A DNA stretch of 64,000 nt, taken from the NCBI RefSeq assembly GCF_022965805.1, contig NW_027331436.1:310001-374000 (forward strand). The letters run 5' to 3'. The stretch comes from Primulina eburnea. Its lineage: Eukaryota > Streptophyta > Magnoliopsida > Lamiales > Gesneriaceae. This document shows, piece after piece, positions 26,361-39,957 of the stretch; the stretch's first letter is position 1, and every line of letters starts with the position of its first letter. Position numbers and translations under genes: made by a program. The notes under the pieces are model-generated. The model did not search any database. It saw nothing but the letters and a program-made list of their open reading frames with translations, and was not told the DNA's origin.

Positions 26361-28070
26361 CATTTCTATGCACTTTATTTTGGGGTTGCCTAGGACTAAG
26401 AAGGTGAGGGATTCTATTTTTGGATTACTTTATGGGCTAAACTTTGCTCAATATTGTTGTAATCTACTACTTGTCATCCTCAAACGGATGCACAAACTGA
26501 AGTTGTAAATAGAACTTTGGGAACACTTGTGCGTGCTATTCTTAAAAAGAACTTGGATTGACATTTCTATGCTCTTTATTTTGGGGTTGCCTAGGACTAA
26601 GAAGGGGAGGGATTCTATTTTTGGATTACTTTATGGGCTAAACATTGCTCAATATTGTTGTAATCTACTACTTGTCATCCCCAAACGGATGGACAAACTG
26701 AAGTTGTAAATAGAACTTTGGGAACACTTGTGCGTGCTATTCTTAAAAGAACTTGGATTGACATTTCTATGGACTTTATTTTGGGGTTGCCTAGGACTAA
26801 GAAGGGGAGGGATTCAATTTTTGCATTACTTTATGAGCTAAACTTTGCTCCATATTGTTGTAATCTACTACTTGTCATCCTCAAACGGATGGACAAACTG
26901 AAGTTGTAAATAGAACTTTGGGAACACTTTTGCGTGCTATTCTTAAAAGAACTTGGACTGACATTTCTATGGACTTTATTTTGGGGTTGCCTAGGACTAA
27001 GAAGGGGCGGGATTCTATTTTTGGATTACTTTATGGGCTAAACATTGCTCAATATTGTTGTAATCTACTACTTGTCATCCTCAAACGGATGGACAAACTG
27101 AAGTTGTCAATAGAACTTATATGGGCTAAACTTTGCTCAATATTGTTGTAATCTACTACTTGTCATCCCCAAACGGATGGACAAACTGAAGTTGTAAATA
27201 GAACTTTGGGAACACTTTTGCGTGCTATTCTTAAAAAGAACTTGGATTGACATTTCTATGGACTTTATTCTGGGGTTGCCTAGGACTAAGAAGGGGAGGG
27301 ATTCTATTTTTGGATTACTTTATGGGCTAAACATTGCTCAATATTGTTGTAATCTACTACTTGTCATCCTCAAACGGATGGACAAACTGAAGTTGTCAAT
27401 AAAACTTATATGGGCTAAACTTTGCTCAATATTGTTGTAATCTACTACTTGTCATCCCCAAACGGATGGACAAACTGAAGTTGTAAATAGAACTTTGGGA
27501 ACACTTTTGCGTGCTATTCTTAAAAGAACTTGGACTGACATTTCTATGGACTTTATTTTGGGGTTGCCTAGAACTAAGAAGGTGAGGGATTCTATTTTTG
27601 GATTAGTTTATGGGCTAAACTTTGCTCAATATTGTTGTAATCTACTACTTGTCATCCTCAAACGGATGGACAAACTGAAGTTGTCAATAGAACTTTGGGA
27701 ACACTTTTGCGTGCTATTCTTAAAAAGAACTTGGATTCTATTTTTGGATTACTTTATGGGCTAAACTTTGCTCAATATTGTTGTAATCTACTACTTGTCA
27801 TCCTCAAACGGATGGACAAACTGAAGTTGTCAATAGAACTTTGGGAACACTTTTGCGTGCTATTCTTAAAAAGAACTTTATTTTGGGGTTGCCTAGAACT
27901 AAGAAGGTGAGGGATTCTATTTTTGGATTATTTTATGGGCTAAACTTTGCTCAATATTGTTGTAATCTACTACTTGTCATCCCCAAACGGATGGACAAAC
28001 TGAAGTTGTAAATAGAACTTTGGGAACACTTTTGCGTGCTATTCTTAAAAGAACTTGGACTGACATTTCT
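25795..28070 (+). repeat. 3.06 kb tandem duplication, first copy
   Basis: The monomer series here is repeated exactly 3,060 bp downstream (25,844 with 28,904; 26,117 with 29,177; 27,222 with 30,282; 27,495 with 30,555). Differences are single bases, such as GAGCTAAAC (26,834) against GGGCTAAAC and TTAGTTTATG (27,602) against TTACTTTATG. Confidence 0.82.
27495..28019 (+). repeat. 525 bp three-monomer repeat
   Basis: One full monomer (27,495), one 146 bp unit with the CTTGGATTCTATT junction (27,695; junction at 27,731) and one 179 bp unit with the AAGAACTTTATTTTGG junction (27,871). The 200 + 146 + 179 arithmetic fits the observed 525 bp exactly. Confidence 0.87.
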
Positions 28071-28854
28071 ATGGACTTTATTTTGGGGTTGCCTAGAACT
28101 AAGAAGGTGAGGGATTCTATTTTTGGATTACTTTATGGGCTAAACTTTGCTCAATATTGTTGTAATCTACTACTTGTCATCCTCAAACGGATGGACAAAC
28201 TGAAGTTGTAAATAGAACTTTGGGAACACTTTTGCGTGCTATTCTTAAAAGAACTTGGACTGACATTTCTATGGACTTTATTTTGGGGTTGCCTAGAACT
28301 AAGAAGGTGAGGGATTCTATTTTTGGATTACTTTATGGGCTAAACTTTGCTCAATATTGTTGTAATCTACTACTTGTCATCCTCAAACGGATGGACAAAC
28401 TGAAGTTGTCAATAGAACTTTGGGAACACTTTTGCGTGCTATTCTTAAAAAGAACTTTATTTTGGGGTTGCCTAGAACTAAGAAGGTGAGGGATTCTATT
28501 TTTGGATTACTTTATGGGCTAAACTTTGCTCAATATTGTTGTAATCTACAACTTGTCATCCTCAAACGGATGGACAAACTGAAGTTGTAAATAGAACTTT
28601 GGGAACACTTTTGCGTGCTATTCTTAAAAAGAACTTGGATTGACATATCTATGCACTTTATTGTGGGGTTGCCTAGGACTAAGAAGGGGAGGAATTCTAT
28701 TTTTGGATTACTTTATGGGCTAAACTTTGCTCAATATTGTTGTAATCTACTACTTGTCATCCTCGAACGGATGGAAAAACTGAAGTTGTCAATAGAACCT
28801 ATATGGCCTAACCTTTGCTCAATATTGTTGTAATCTACTACTTGTCATTCTCAA

Positions 28855-31130
28855 ACGGATGGACAAACTGAAGTTGTAAATAGAACTTTGGGAACACTTT
28901 TGCGTGCTATTCTTAAAAAGAACTTGGATTGACATTTCTATGGACTTTATTTTGGGGTTGCCTAGGACTAAGAAGGGGAGGGATTCTAGTTTTGGATTAC
29001 TTTATGGGCTAAACTTTGCTCAATATTGTTGTAATCTACTATTTGTCTTCCTCAAACGGATGGACAAACTGAAGTTGTCAATAGAACTTATATGGGCTAA
29101 ACTTTGCTCAATATTGTTGTAATCTACTACTTGTCATCCCCAAACGGATGGACAAACTGAAGTTGTAAATAAAACTTTGGGAACACTTGTGCGTGCTATT
29201 CTTAAAAGAACTTGGATTGACATTTCTATGGACTTTATTTTGGGGTTGCCTAGGACTAAGAAGGGGAGGGATTCTATTTTTGCATTACTTTATGGGCTAA
29301 ACTTTGCTCCATATTGTTGTAATCTACTACTTGTCATCCTAAAACGGATGGACAAACTGAAGTTGTAAATAGAACTTTGGGAACACTTTTGCGTGCTATT
29401 CTTAAAAGAACTTGGACTGACATTTCTATGCACTTTATTTTGGGGTTGCCTAGGACTAAGAAGGTGAGGGATTCTATTTTTGGATTACTTTATGGGCTAA
29501 ACTTTGCTCAATATTGTTGTAATCTACTACTTGTCATCCTCAAACGGATGCACAAACTGAAGTTGTAAATAGAACTTTGGGAACACTTGTGCGTGCTATT
29601 CTTAAAAAGAACTTGGATTGACATTTCTATGCTCTTTATTTTGGGGTTGCCTAGGACTAAGAAGGGGAGGGATTCTATTTTTGGATTACTTTATGGGCTA
29701 AACATTGCTCAATATTGTTGTAATCTACTACTTGTCATCCCCAAACGGATGGACAAACTGAAGTTGTAAATAGAACTTTGGGAACACTTGTGCGTGCTAT
29801 TCTTAAAAGAACTTGGATTGACATTTCTATGGACTTTATTTTGGGGTTGCCTAGGACTAAGAAGGGGAGGGATTCTATTTTTGCATTACTTTATGGGCTA
29901 AACTTTGCTCCATATTGTTGTAATCTACTACTTGTCATCCTCAAACGGATGGACAAACTGAAGTTGTAAATAGAACTTTGGGAACACTTTTGCGTGCTAT
30001 TCTTAAAAGAACTTGGACTGACATTTCTATGGACTTTATTTTGGGGTTGCCTAGGACTAAGAAGGGGCGGGATTCTATTTTTGGATTACTTTATGGGCTA
30101 AACATTGCTCAATATTGTTGTAATCTACTACTTGTCATCCTCAAACGGATGGACAAACTGAAGTTGTCAATAGAACTTATATGGGCTAAACTTTGCTCAA
30201 TATTGTTGTAATCTACTACTTGTCATCCCCAAACGGATGGACAAACTGAAGTTGTAAATAGAACTTTGGGAACACTTTTGCGTGCTATTCTTAAAAAGAA
30301 CTTGGATTGACATTTCTATGGACTTTATTTTGGGGTTGCCTAGGACTAAGAAGGGGAGGGATTCTATTTTTGGATTACTTTATGGGCTAAACTTTGCTCA
30401 ATATTGTTGTAATCTACTATTTGTCATCCTCAAACGGATGGACAAACTGAAGTTGTCAATAGAACTTATATGGGCTAAACTTTGCTCAATATTGTTGTAA
30501 TCTACTACTTGTCATCCCCAAACGGATGGACAAACTGAAGTTGTAAATAGAACTTTGGGAACACTTTTGCGTGCTATTCTTAAAAGAACTTGGACTGACA
30601 TTTCTATGGACTTTATTTTGGGGTTGCCTAGAACTAAGAAGGTGAGGGATTCTATTTTTGGATTACTTTATGGGCTAAACTTTGCTCAATATTGTTGTAA
30701 TCTACTACTTGTCATCCTCAAACGGATGGACAAACTGAAGTTGTCAATAGAACTTTGGGAACACTTTTGCGTGCTATTCTTAAAAAGAACTTGGATTCTA
30801 TTTTTGGATTACTTTATGGGCTAAACTTTGCTCAATATTGTTGTAATCTACTACTTGTCATCCTCAAACGGATGGACAAACTGAAGTTGTCAATAGAACT
30901 TTGGGAACACTTTTGCGTGCTATTCTTAAAAAGAACTTTATTTTGGGGTTGCCTAGAACTAAGAAGGTGAGGGATTCTATTTTTGGATTATTTTATGGGC
31001 TAAACTTTGCTCAATATTGTTGTAATCTACTACTTGTCATCCCCAAACGGATGGACAAACTGAAGTTGTAAATAGAACTTTGGGAACACTTTTGCGTGCT
31101 ATTCTTAAAAGAACTTGGACTGACATTTCT
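28855..31130 (+). repeat. 3.06 kb tandem duplication, second copy
   Basis: The second member of the 3,060 bp pair. The match stops at about 31,130, where this copy has CATTTCTGTGGAC (ISVDF) while the first has CATTTCTATGGAC. From there the 525 bp repeat takes over. Confidence 0.8.
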
Positions 31131-31604
31131 GTGGACTTTATTTTGGAGTTGCCTAGGACTAAGAAGGTGAGGGATTCTTTTTTTGGATTACTTTATGGGC
31201 TAAACTTTGCTCAATATTGTTGTAATCTACTACTTGTCATCCTCAAACGGATGGACAAACTGAAGTTGTCAATAGAACTTTGGGAACACTTTTGCGTGCT
31301 ATTCTTAAAAAGAACTTGGATTCTATTTTTGGATTACTTTATGGGCTAAACTTTGCTCAATATTGTTGTAATCTACTACTTGTCATCCTCAAACGGATGG
31401 ACAAACTGAAGTTGTCAATAGAACTTTGGGAACACTTTTGCGTGCTATTCTTAAAAAGAACTTTATTTTGGGGTTGCCTAGAACTAAGAAGGTGAGGGAT
31501 TCTATTTTTGGATTATTTTATGGGCTAAACTTTGCTCAATATTGTTGTAATCTACTACTTGTCATCCCCAAACGGATGGACAAACTGAAGTTGTAAATAG
31601 AACT
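30555..31604 (+). repeat. 525 bp three-monomer repeat, two tandem copies
   Basis: Two consecutive copies begin at 30,555 and 31,080. The 55 bp deletion junctions are at about 30,791 and 31,317 and the 22 bp junctions at about 30,931 and 31,459. The second copy's full monomer is of a different subtype (ISVDFILEL, TTCTTTTTTTGG), so the copies are not simple recent duplicates. Confidence 0.86.
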
Positions 31605-32329
31605 TTGGGAACACTTTTGCGTGCTATTCTTAAAAGAACTTGGACTGACATTTCTATGGACTTTATTTTGGGGTTGCCTAGAACTAAGAAGGTGAGGGAT
31701 TCTATTTTTGGATTATTTTATGGGCTAAACTTTGCTCAATATTGTTGTAATCTACTACTTGTCATCCTCAAACGGATGGACAAACTGAAGTTGTAAATAG
31801 AACTTTGGGAACACTTTTGCGTGCTATTCTTAAAAGAACTTGGACTGACATTTCTATGGACTTTATTTTGGGGTTGCCTAGAACTAAGAAGGTGAGGGAT
31901 TCTATTTTTGGATTACTTTATGGGCTAAACTTTGCTCAATATTGTTGTAATCTACTACTTGTCATCCTCAAATGGATGGACAAACTGAAGTTGTCAATAG
32001 AACTTTGGGAACACTTTTGCGTGCTATTCTTAAAAAGAACTTGGATTCTATTTTTGGATTACTTTATGGGCTAAACTTTGCTCAATATTGTTGTAATCTA
32101 CTACTTGTCATCCTTAAACGGATGGACAAACTGAAGTTGTCAATAGAACTTTGGGAACACTTTTGCGTGCTATTCTTAAAAAGAACTTTATTTTGGGGTT
32201 GCCTAGAACTAAGAAGGTGAGGGATTCTATTTTTGGATCACTTTATGGGCTAAACTTTGCTCAATATTGTTGTAATCTACAACTTGTCATCCTCAAACGG
32301 ATGGACAAACTGAAGTTGTAAATAGAACT
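31605..32329 (+). repeat. Full monomer followed by a fourth intact 525 bp repeat
   Basis: A lone 200 bp monomer (31,605 to 31,804) is followed by a 525 bp unit (31,805 to 32,329), again as full + 146 + 179. The full monomer ends with CTCAAATGGATGG, where the usual CG of AAACGG is TG. The 179 bp unit has GGATCACTTTATGG near 32,236, a private T to C change. Confidence 0.83.
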
Positions 32330-33261
32330 TTGGGAACACTTTTGCGTGCTATTCTTAAAAAGAACTTGGATTGACATATCTATGCACTTTATTGTGGGGT
32401 TGCCTAGGACTAAGAAGGGGAGGGATTCTATTTTTGGATTACTTTATGGGCTAAACTTTGCTCAATATTGTTGTAATCTACTACTTGTCATCCTCGAACG
32501 GATGGAAAAACTGAAGTTGTCAATAGAACTTATATGGCCTAACCTTTGCTCAATATTGTTGTAATCTACTACTTGTCATTCTCAAACGGATGGACAAACT
32601 GAAGTTGTAAATAGAACTTTGGGAACACTTTTGCGTGCTATTCTTAAAAAGAACTTGGATTGACATTTCTATGGACTTTATTTTGGGGTTGCCTAGGACT
32701 AAGAAGGGGAGGGATTCTATTTTTGGATTACTTTATGGGCTAAACTTTGCTCAATATTGTTGTAATCTACTATTTGTCATCCTCAAACGGATGGACAAAC
32801 TGAAGTTGTCAATAGAACTTATATGGGCTAAACTTTGCTCAATATTGTTGTAATCTACTACTTGTCATCCCCAAACAGATGGACAAACTGAAGTTGTAAA
32901 TAGAACTTTGGGAACACTTGTGCGTGCTATTCTTAAAAGAACTTGGAATGACATTTCTATGGACTTTATTTTGGGGTTGCCTAGGACTAAGAAGGGGAGG
33001 GATTCTATTTTTGCATTACTTTATGGGCTAAACTTTGCTCCATATTGTTGTAATGTACTACTTGTCATCCTCAAACGGATGGACAAACTGAATTTGTAAA
33101 TAGAACTTTGGAAACACTTTTGCGTGCTATTCTTAAAAGAACTTGGACTGACATTTCTGTGGACTTTATTTTGGGGTTGCCTAGGACTAATAAGGTGAGG
33201 GATTCTATTTTTGGATTACTTTATGGGCTAAACTTTGCTCAATATTGTTGTAATCTACTAC
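32330..33261 (+). repeat. Satellite monomers of mixed origin
   Basis: The first part (about 32,346 to 32,634) matches the series near 28,615 (ACATATCTATGCAC, TATTGTGGGG, CCTCGAACGG). The part from about 32,635 matches about 15,961 to 16,600 at a spacing of 16,674 bp, including CATCCCCAAACAG, GTAATGTACTACTTG and ACTGAATTTGTAAATAG. A junction between two series therefore lies near 32,600. Confidence 0.75.
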
Positions 33262-34439
33262 TTGTCATCCTCAAACGGATGGACAAACTGAAGTTGTCAA
33301 TAGAACTTTAGGAACACTTTTGCGTGCTATTCTTAAAAAGAACTTGGATTGACATTTCTATGGACTTTATTTTGGGGTTGCCAATGACTAAGAAGGGGAG
33401 GGATTCTATTTTTGGATTACTTTATGGCTAAACTTTGCTCAATATTGTTGTAATCTACTACTTGTCATCCTCAAACAGATGGACAAACTGAAGTTGTAAA
33501 TAGAACTTTGGGAACACTTTTGCGTGCTATTCTTAAAAAGAACTTGGATTGACATTTCTATGGACTTTATTTTGGGGTTGCCTAGGACTAAGAAGGGGAG
33601 GGATTCTATTTTTGGATTACTTTATGGGCTAAACTTTGCACAATAAAGTTGTAATCTACAACTTGTCATCCTCAAACGGATGGACAAACTGAAGTTGTAA
33701 ATAGAACTTTGGGAACACTTTTGCGTGCTATTCTTAAAAAGAACTTGGATTGACATTTCTATGCACTTTATTTTGGGGTTGCCTAGGACTAAGAAGGGGA
33801 GGAATTCTATTTTTGGATTACTTTATGGCTAAACTTTGCACAATAAAGTTGTAATCTACAACTTGTCATCCTCAAACGGATGGACAAACTGAAGTTGTCA
33901 ATAGAACTTTTGGAACACTTTTGCGTGCTATTCTTAAAAAGAACTTGGATTGACATTTCTATGGACTTTATTTTGGGGTTGCCAATGACTAAGAAGGGGA
34001 GGGATTCTATTTTTGGATTACTTTATGGCTAAACTTTGCTCAATATTGTTGTAATCTACTACTTGTCATCCTCAAACAGATGGACAAACTGAAGTTGTAA
34101 ATAGAACTTTGGGAATACTTTTGCATGCTATTCTTAAAAAGAACTTGGATTGACATTTCTATGGACTTTATTTTGGGGTTGCCTAGGACTAAGAAGGGGA
34201 GGGATTCTATTTTTGGATTACTTTATGGGCTAAACTTTGCACAATAAAGTTGTAATCTACAACTTGTCATCCTCAAACGGATGGACAAACTGAAGTTGTA
34301 AATAGAACTTTGGGAACACTTTTGCGTGCTATTCTTAAAAAGAACTTGGATTGACATTTCTATGCACTTTATTTTGGGGTTGCCTAGGACTAAGAAGGGG
34401 AGGAATTCTATTTTTGGATTACTTTATGGCTAAACTTTG
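33262..34439 (+). repeat. 601 bp tandem duplication
   Basis: The order of three monomers, marked by GTCAATAGAACTTT(A/T)GGAAC, GTTGCCAATGAC and the palindrome variant, occurs twice at a spacing of 601 bp (CCAATGAC at 33,382 and 33,983). Three palindrome variants fall within about 620 bp (33,646, 33,846, 34,247). The second copy has TTTGCATGC (34,121) in place of TTTGCGTGC. Confidence 0.82.
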
Positions 34440-37400
34440 CTCAATATTGTTGTAATCTACTACTTGTCATCCTCAAACGGATGGACAAACTGAAGTTGTA
34501 AATAGAACTTTGAGAACACTTTTGCGTGCTATTCTTAAAAAGAACTTGGATTGACATTTCTATGGACTTTATTCTTGGGTTGCCTAGGACTAAGAAGGGG
34601 AGGGATTCTATTTTTGGATTACTTTATGGGCTAAACTTTGCTCAATATTGTTGTAATCTACTATTTGTCATCCTCAAACGGATGGACAAACTGAAGTTGT
34701 CAATAGAACTTATATGGGCTAAACTTTGCTCAATATTGTTGTAATCTACTACTTGTCATCCCCAAACGGATGGACAAACTGAAGTTGTAAATAGAACTTT
34801 GGGAACACTTTTGCGTGCTATTCTTAAAAGAACTTGGACTGACATTTCTGTGGACTTTATTTTGGGGTTGCCTAGGACTAAGAAGGTAAGGGATTCTATT
34901 TTTGGATTACTTTATGGGCTAAACTTTGCTCAATATTGTTGTAATCTACTACTTGTCATCCTCAAACGGATGGACAAACTGAAGTTGTAAATAGAACTTT
35001 GGGAACACTTGTGCGTGCTATTCTTAAAAGAACTTGGATTAACATTTCTATGCACTTTATTTTGGGGTTGCCTAGGACTAAGAAGGGGAGGGATTCTATT
35101 TTTGGATTACTTTATGGGCTAAACTTTGCTCAACATTGTTGTAATCTACTACTTGTCATCCTCAAACGGATGGAAAAACTGAAGTTGTCAAAGAACTTAT
35201 ATGGCCTAACCTTTGCTCAATATTGTTGTAATCTACTACTTGTCATTCTCAAACGGATGGACAAACTGAAGTTGTAAATAGAACTTTGGGAACACTTTTG
35301 CGTGCTATTCTTAAAAAGAACTTGGATTGACATTTCTATGCACTTTATTTTGGGGTTGCCTAGGACTGAGAAGGTGAGGGATTCTATTTTTGGATTACTT
35401 TATGGGCTAAACTTTGCTCAATATTGTTGTAATCTACTACTTGTCATCCTCAAACGGATGGACAAACTGAAGTTGTAAATAGAACTTTGAGAACACTTTT
35501 GCGTGCTATTCTTAAAAAGAACTTGGATTGACATTTCTATGGACTTTATTCTGGGGTTGCCTAGGACTAAGAAGGGGAGGGATTCTATTTTTGGATTACT
35601 TTATGGGCTAAACTTTGCTCAATATTGTTGTAATCTACTATTTGTCATTCTCAAACGGATGGACAAACTGAAGTTGTCAATAGAACTTATATGGGCTAAA
35701 CTTTGCTCAATATTGTTGTAATCTACTACTTGTCATCCCCAAACGGATGGACAAACTGAAGTTGTAAATAGAACTTTGGGAACACTTGTGCGTGCTATTC
35801 TTAAAAGAACTTGGATTGACATTTCTATGGACTTTATTTTGGGGTTGCCTAGGACTAAGAAGGGGAGGGATTCTATTTTTGCATTACTTTATGGGCTAAA
35901 CTTTGCTCCATATTGTTGTAATCTACTACTTGTCATTCCCAAACGGATGGACAAACTGAAGTTGTAAATAGAACTTTGGGAACACTTTTGCGTGCTATTC
36001 TTAAAAGAACTTGGACTGACATTTCTATGCACTTTATTTTGGGGTTGCCTAGGACTAAGAAGGTGAGGGATTCTATTTTTGGATTACTTTATGGGCTAAA
36101 CTTTGCTCAATATTGTTGTAATCTACTACTTGTCATCCTCAAACGGATGGACAAACTGAAGTTGTAAATAGAACTTTGGGAACACTTGTGCGTGCTATTC
36201 TTAAAAAGAACTTGGATTGACATTTCTATGCACTTTATTTTGGGGTTGCCTAGGACTAAGAAGGGGAGGGATTCTATTTTTGGATTACTTTATGGGCTAA
36301 ACATTGCTCAATATTGTTGTAATCTACTACTTGTCATCCTCAAACGGATGGACAAACTGAAGTTGTCAATAGAACTTATATGGGCTAAACTTTGCTCAAT
36401 ATTGTTGTAATCTACTACTTGTCATCCCCAAACGGATGGACAAACTGAAGTTGTAAATAGAACTTTGCGAACACTTGTGCGTCCTATTCTTAAAAAGAAC
36501 TTGGATTGACATTTCTATGCACTTTATTTTGAGGTTGCCTAGGACTAAGAAGGGGAGGGATTCTATTTTTGGATTACTTTATGGCCTAACTTTGCTCCAT
36601 ATTGTTGTAATCTACTACTTGTCATCCTCAAACGGATGGACAAACTGAAGTTGTCAATAGAACTTTGGGAACACTTTTGCGTGCTTTTCTTAAAAAGAAC
36701 TTGGATTGACATTTCTATGGACTTTATTTTGGGGTTGCCTAGGACTAAGAAGGGGAGGGATTCTATTTTTGGATTACTTTATGGGCTAAACTTTGCTCAA
36801 TATTGTTGTAATCTACTACTTGTCATCCTCAAACGGATGGAAAAACTGAAGTTGTCAATAGAACTTATATGGCCTAACCTTTGCTCAATATTGTTGTAAT
36901 TTACTACTTGTCATTCTCAAACGGATGGACAAACTGAAGTTGTAAATAGAACTTTGGGAACACTTTTGCGTGCTATTTTTAAAAAGAACTTGGATTGACA
37001 TTTCTATGCACTTTATTTTGGGGTTGCCTAGGACTGAGAAGGGGAGGGATTCTATTTTTGGATTACTTTATGGGCTAAACTTTAATCCATATTGTTGTAA
37101 TCTACTACTTGTCATCCTCAAACGGATGGACAAACTGAAGTTGTCAATAGAACTTTGGGAACACTTTTGCGTGCTATTCTTAAAAGAAGGGGAGGGATTC
37201 TATTTTCGGATTACTTTATGGGCTAAACTTTGCTCAATATTGTTGTAATCTACTACTTGTCATCCCCAAACGGATGGACAAACTGAAGTTGTAAATAGAA
37301 CTTTCGGAACACTTGTGCGTGCTATTCTTAAAAGAACTTGGATTGACATTTCTATGCACTTTATTTTGGGGTTGCCAAGGACTAAGAAGGGGAGGGATTC

Positions 37401-39730
37401 TATTTTTGGATTACTTTATGGGCTAAACTTTAATCCATATTGTTGTAATCTACTACTTGTCATCCTCAAACGGATGGACAAACTGAAGTTGTAAATAGAA
37501 CTTTGGGAACACTTTTGCGTGCTATTCTTAAAAGAACTTGGACTGATATTTCTATGGACTTTATTTTAGGGTTGCCTAGGACTATGAAGGTGAGGGATTC
37601 TATTTTTGGATTACTTTATAGGCTAAACTTTGCTCAATATTGTTGTAATCTACTACTTTTCATCCTCAAACGGAAGGACAAACTGAAGTTGTCAATAGAA
37701 CTTTGGGAACACTTTTGCGTGCTATTCTTACAAAGAACTTGGATTGACATTTCTATGGACTTTATTTTGGGGTTGACAAGGACTAAGAAGGGGAGGGATT
37801 CTATTTTTGGATTACTTTATGGCTAAACTTTGCTCAATATTGTTGTAATCTACTACTTGTCATCCTCAAACAGATTGACAAACTGAAGTTGTAAATTGAA
37901 CTTTGGGAACACTTTTGCGTGCTATTCTTAAAAAGAACTTGGATTGACATTTCTATGGACTTTATTCTAGGGTTGCCTAGGACTAAGAAGGGGAGGGATT
38001 CTATTTTTGGATTACTTTATGGGCTAAACTTTGCTCAATATTGTTGTAATCTACTACTTGTCATCCTCAAACGGATGGACAAACTGAAGTTGTAAATAGA
38101 ACTTTGGGAACACTTTTGCGTGCTATTCTTAAAAGAACTTGGACTGACATTTCTATGGACTTTATTTTGGGGTTGCCTAGAACTAAGAAGGTGAGGGATT
38201 CTATTTTTGGATTACTTTATGGGCTAAACTTTCCTCAATATTGTTGTAATCTACTACTTGTCATCCTCAAACGGATGGACAAACTGAAGTTGTCAATAGA
38301 ACTTTGGGAACACTTTTGCGTGCTATTCTTAAAAAGAACTTGGATTGACATTTCTATGCACTTTATTTTGGGGTTGCCTAGGACTAAGAAGGGGAGGGAT
38401 TCTATTTTTGAATTACTTTATGGGCTAAACTTTGCACAATAAAGTTGTAATCTACAACTTGTCATCCTCAAACGGATGGACAAACTGAAGTTGTAAATAG
38501 AACTTTGGGAACACTTTTGCGTGCTATTCTTAAAAAGAACTTGGATTGACATATCTATGCACTTTATTGTGGGGTTGGCTAGGACTAAGAAGGGGAGGGA
38601 TTCTATTTTTGGATTACTTTATGGGCTAAACTTTGCTCAATATTGTTGTAATCTACTACTTGTCATCCTCAAACGGATGGACAAACTGAAGTTGTAAATA
38701 GAACTTTGAGAACACTTTTGCGTGATATTCTTAAAAAGAACTTGGATTGACATTTCTATGGACTTTATTCTGGGGTTGCCTAGGACTAAGAAGGGGAGGG
38801 ATTCTATTTTTGGATTACTTTATGGGCTAAACTTTGCTCAATATTGTTGTAATCTAATATTTGTCATCCTCAAACGGATGGACAAACTGAAGTTGTCAAT
38901 AGAACTTATATGGGCTAAACTTTGCTCAATATTGTTGTAATCTACTACTTGTCATCCCCAAACGGATGGACAAACTGAAGTTTTAAATAGAACTTTGGGA
39001 ACACTTGTGCGTGCTATTCTTAAAAGAACATTGATTGACATTTCTATGGACTTTATTTTGGGGTTGCCTAGGACTAAGAAGGGGAGGGATTCTATTTTTG
39101 GATTACTTTATGGGCTAAACTTTGCTCCATATTGTTGTAATCTACTACTTGTCATCCTCAAACGGATGGACAAACTGAAGTTGTAAATAGAACTTTGGGA
39201 ACACTTTTGCGTGCTATTCTTAAAAAGAACTTGGATTGACATTTCTATGGACTTTATTTTGGGGTTGCCTAGGACTAAGAAGGGGAGGGATTCTAGTTTT
39301 GGATTACTTTATGGGCTAAACTTTGCTCAATATTGTTGTAATCTACTATTTGTCATCCTCAAACGGATGGACAAACTGAAGTTGTCAATAGAACTTATAT
39401 GGGCTAAACTTTGCTCAATATTGTTGTAATCTACTACTTGTCATCCCCAAACGGATGGACAAACTGAAGTTGTAAATAGAACTTTGGGAATACTGGTGCG
39501 TGCTATTCTTAAAAGAACTTGGATTGACATTTCTATAGACTTTATTTTGGGGTTGCCTAGGACTAAGAAGGGGAGAGATTCTATTTTTGCATTACTTTAT
39601 GGGCTAAACTTTGCTCCATATTGTTGTAATCTACTACTTGTCATCCTCAAATGGATGGACAAACTGAAGTTGTAAATAGAACTTTGGGAACACTTTTGCG
39701 TGCTATTCTTAAAAGAACTTGGACTGACAT
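33880..39730 (+). repeat. Second copy of the 20,160 to 26,360 block, with 344 bp lost
   Basis: Collinear with the upstream block at a spacing of 13,711 bp on the left and 13,367 bp on the right, the change falling near 37,084. The fusion monomer at 36,970 to 37,154 starts like the [12 protein letters not shown] type and ends like the NFNPY type, as expected of unequal crossing-over within the monomer. The match ends near 39,730 at CATTTCTGTGGAC. Confidence 0.82.
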
Positions 39731-39957
39731 TTCTGTGGACTTTATTTTGGGGTTGCCTAGGACTAAGAAGGTGAGGGATTCTATTTTGGATTACTTTATG
39801 GGCTAAACTTTGCTCAATATTGTTGTAATCTACTACTTGTCATCCTCAAACAGATGGACAAACTGAAGTTGTAAATAGAACTTTGGGAACACTTGTGCGT
39901 GGTATTCTTAAAAGAACTTGGATTAACATTTCTATGCACTTTATTTTGGGGTTGCCT
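37779..39957 (+). repeat. 2,179 bp tandem duplication, first copy
   Basis: Landmarks repeat 2,179 bp downstream: CAGATTGAC with GTAAATTGAAC (37,871 with 40,050), the double-length open stretch (38,104 with 40,283), the palindrome (38,442 with 40,621), GCGTGATATTC (38,722 with 40,901) and GGGAATACTGGTGCG (39,484 with 41,663). Confidence 0.87.

Larger units (their letters stand above)
23487..30370 (+). repeat. Long duplicated block, right copy (partner 1 to 6,880)
   Basis: The right copy of the 23.49 kb spaced duplication. It keeps intact versions at sites where the left copy has lost bases: CTTAAAAGAAC near 26,138, and CACTTTTGCG plus CTTAAAAAGAAC near 27,706 to 27,727. It contains the 3.06 kb tandem pair and the 525 bp repeats. 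Confidence 0.88.
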
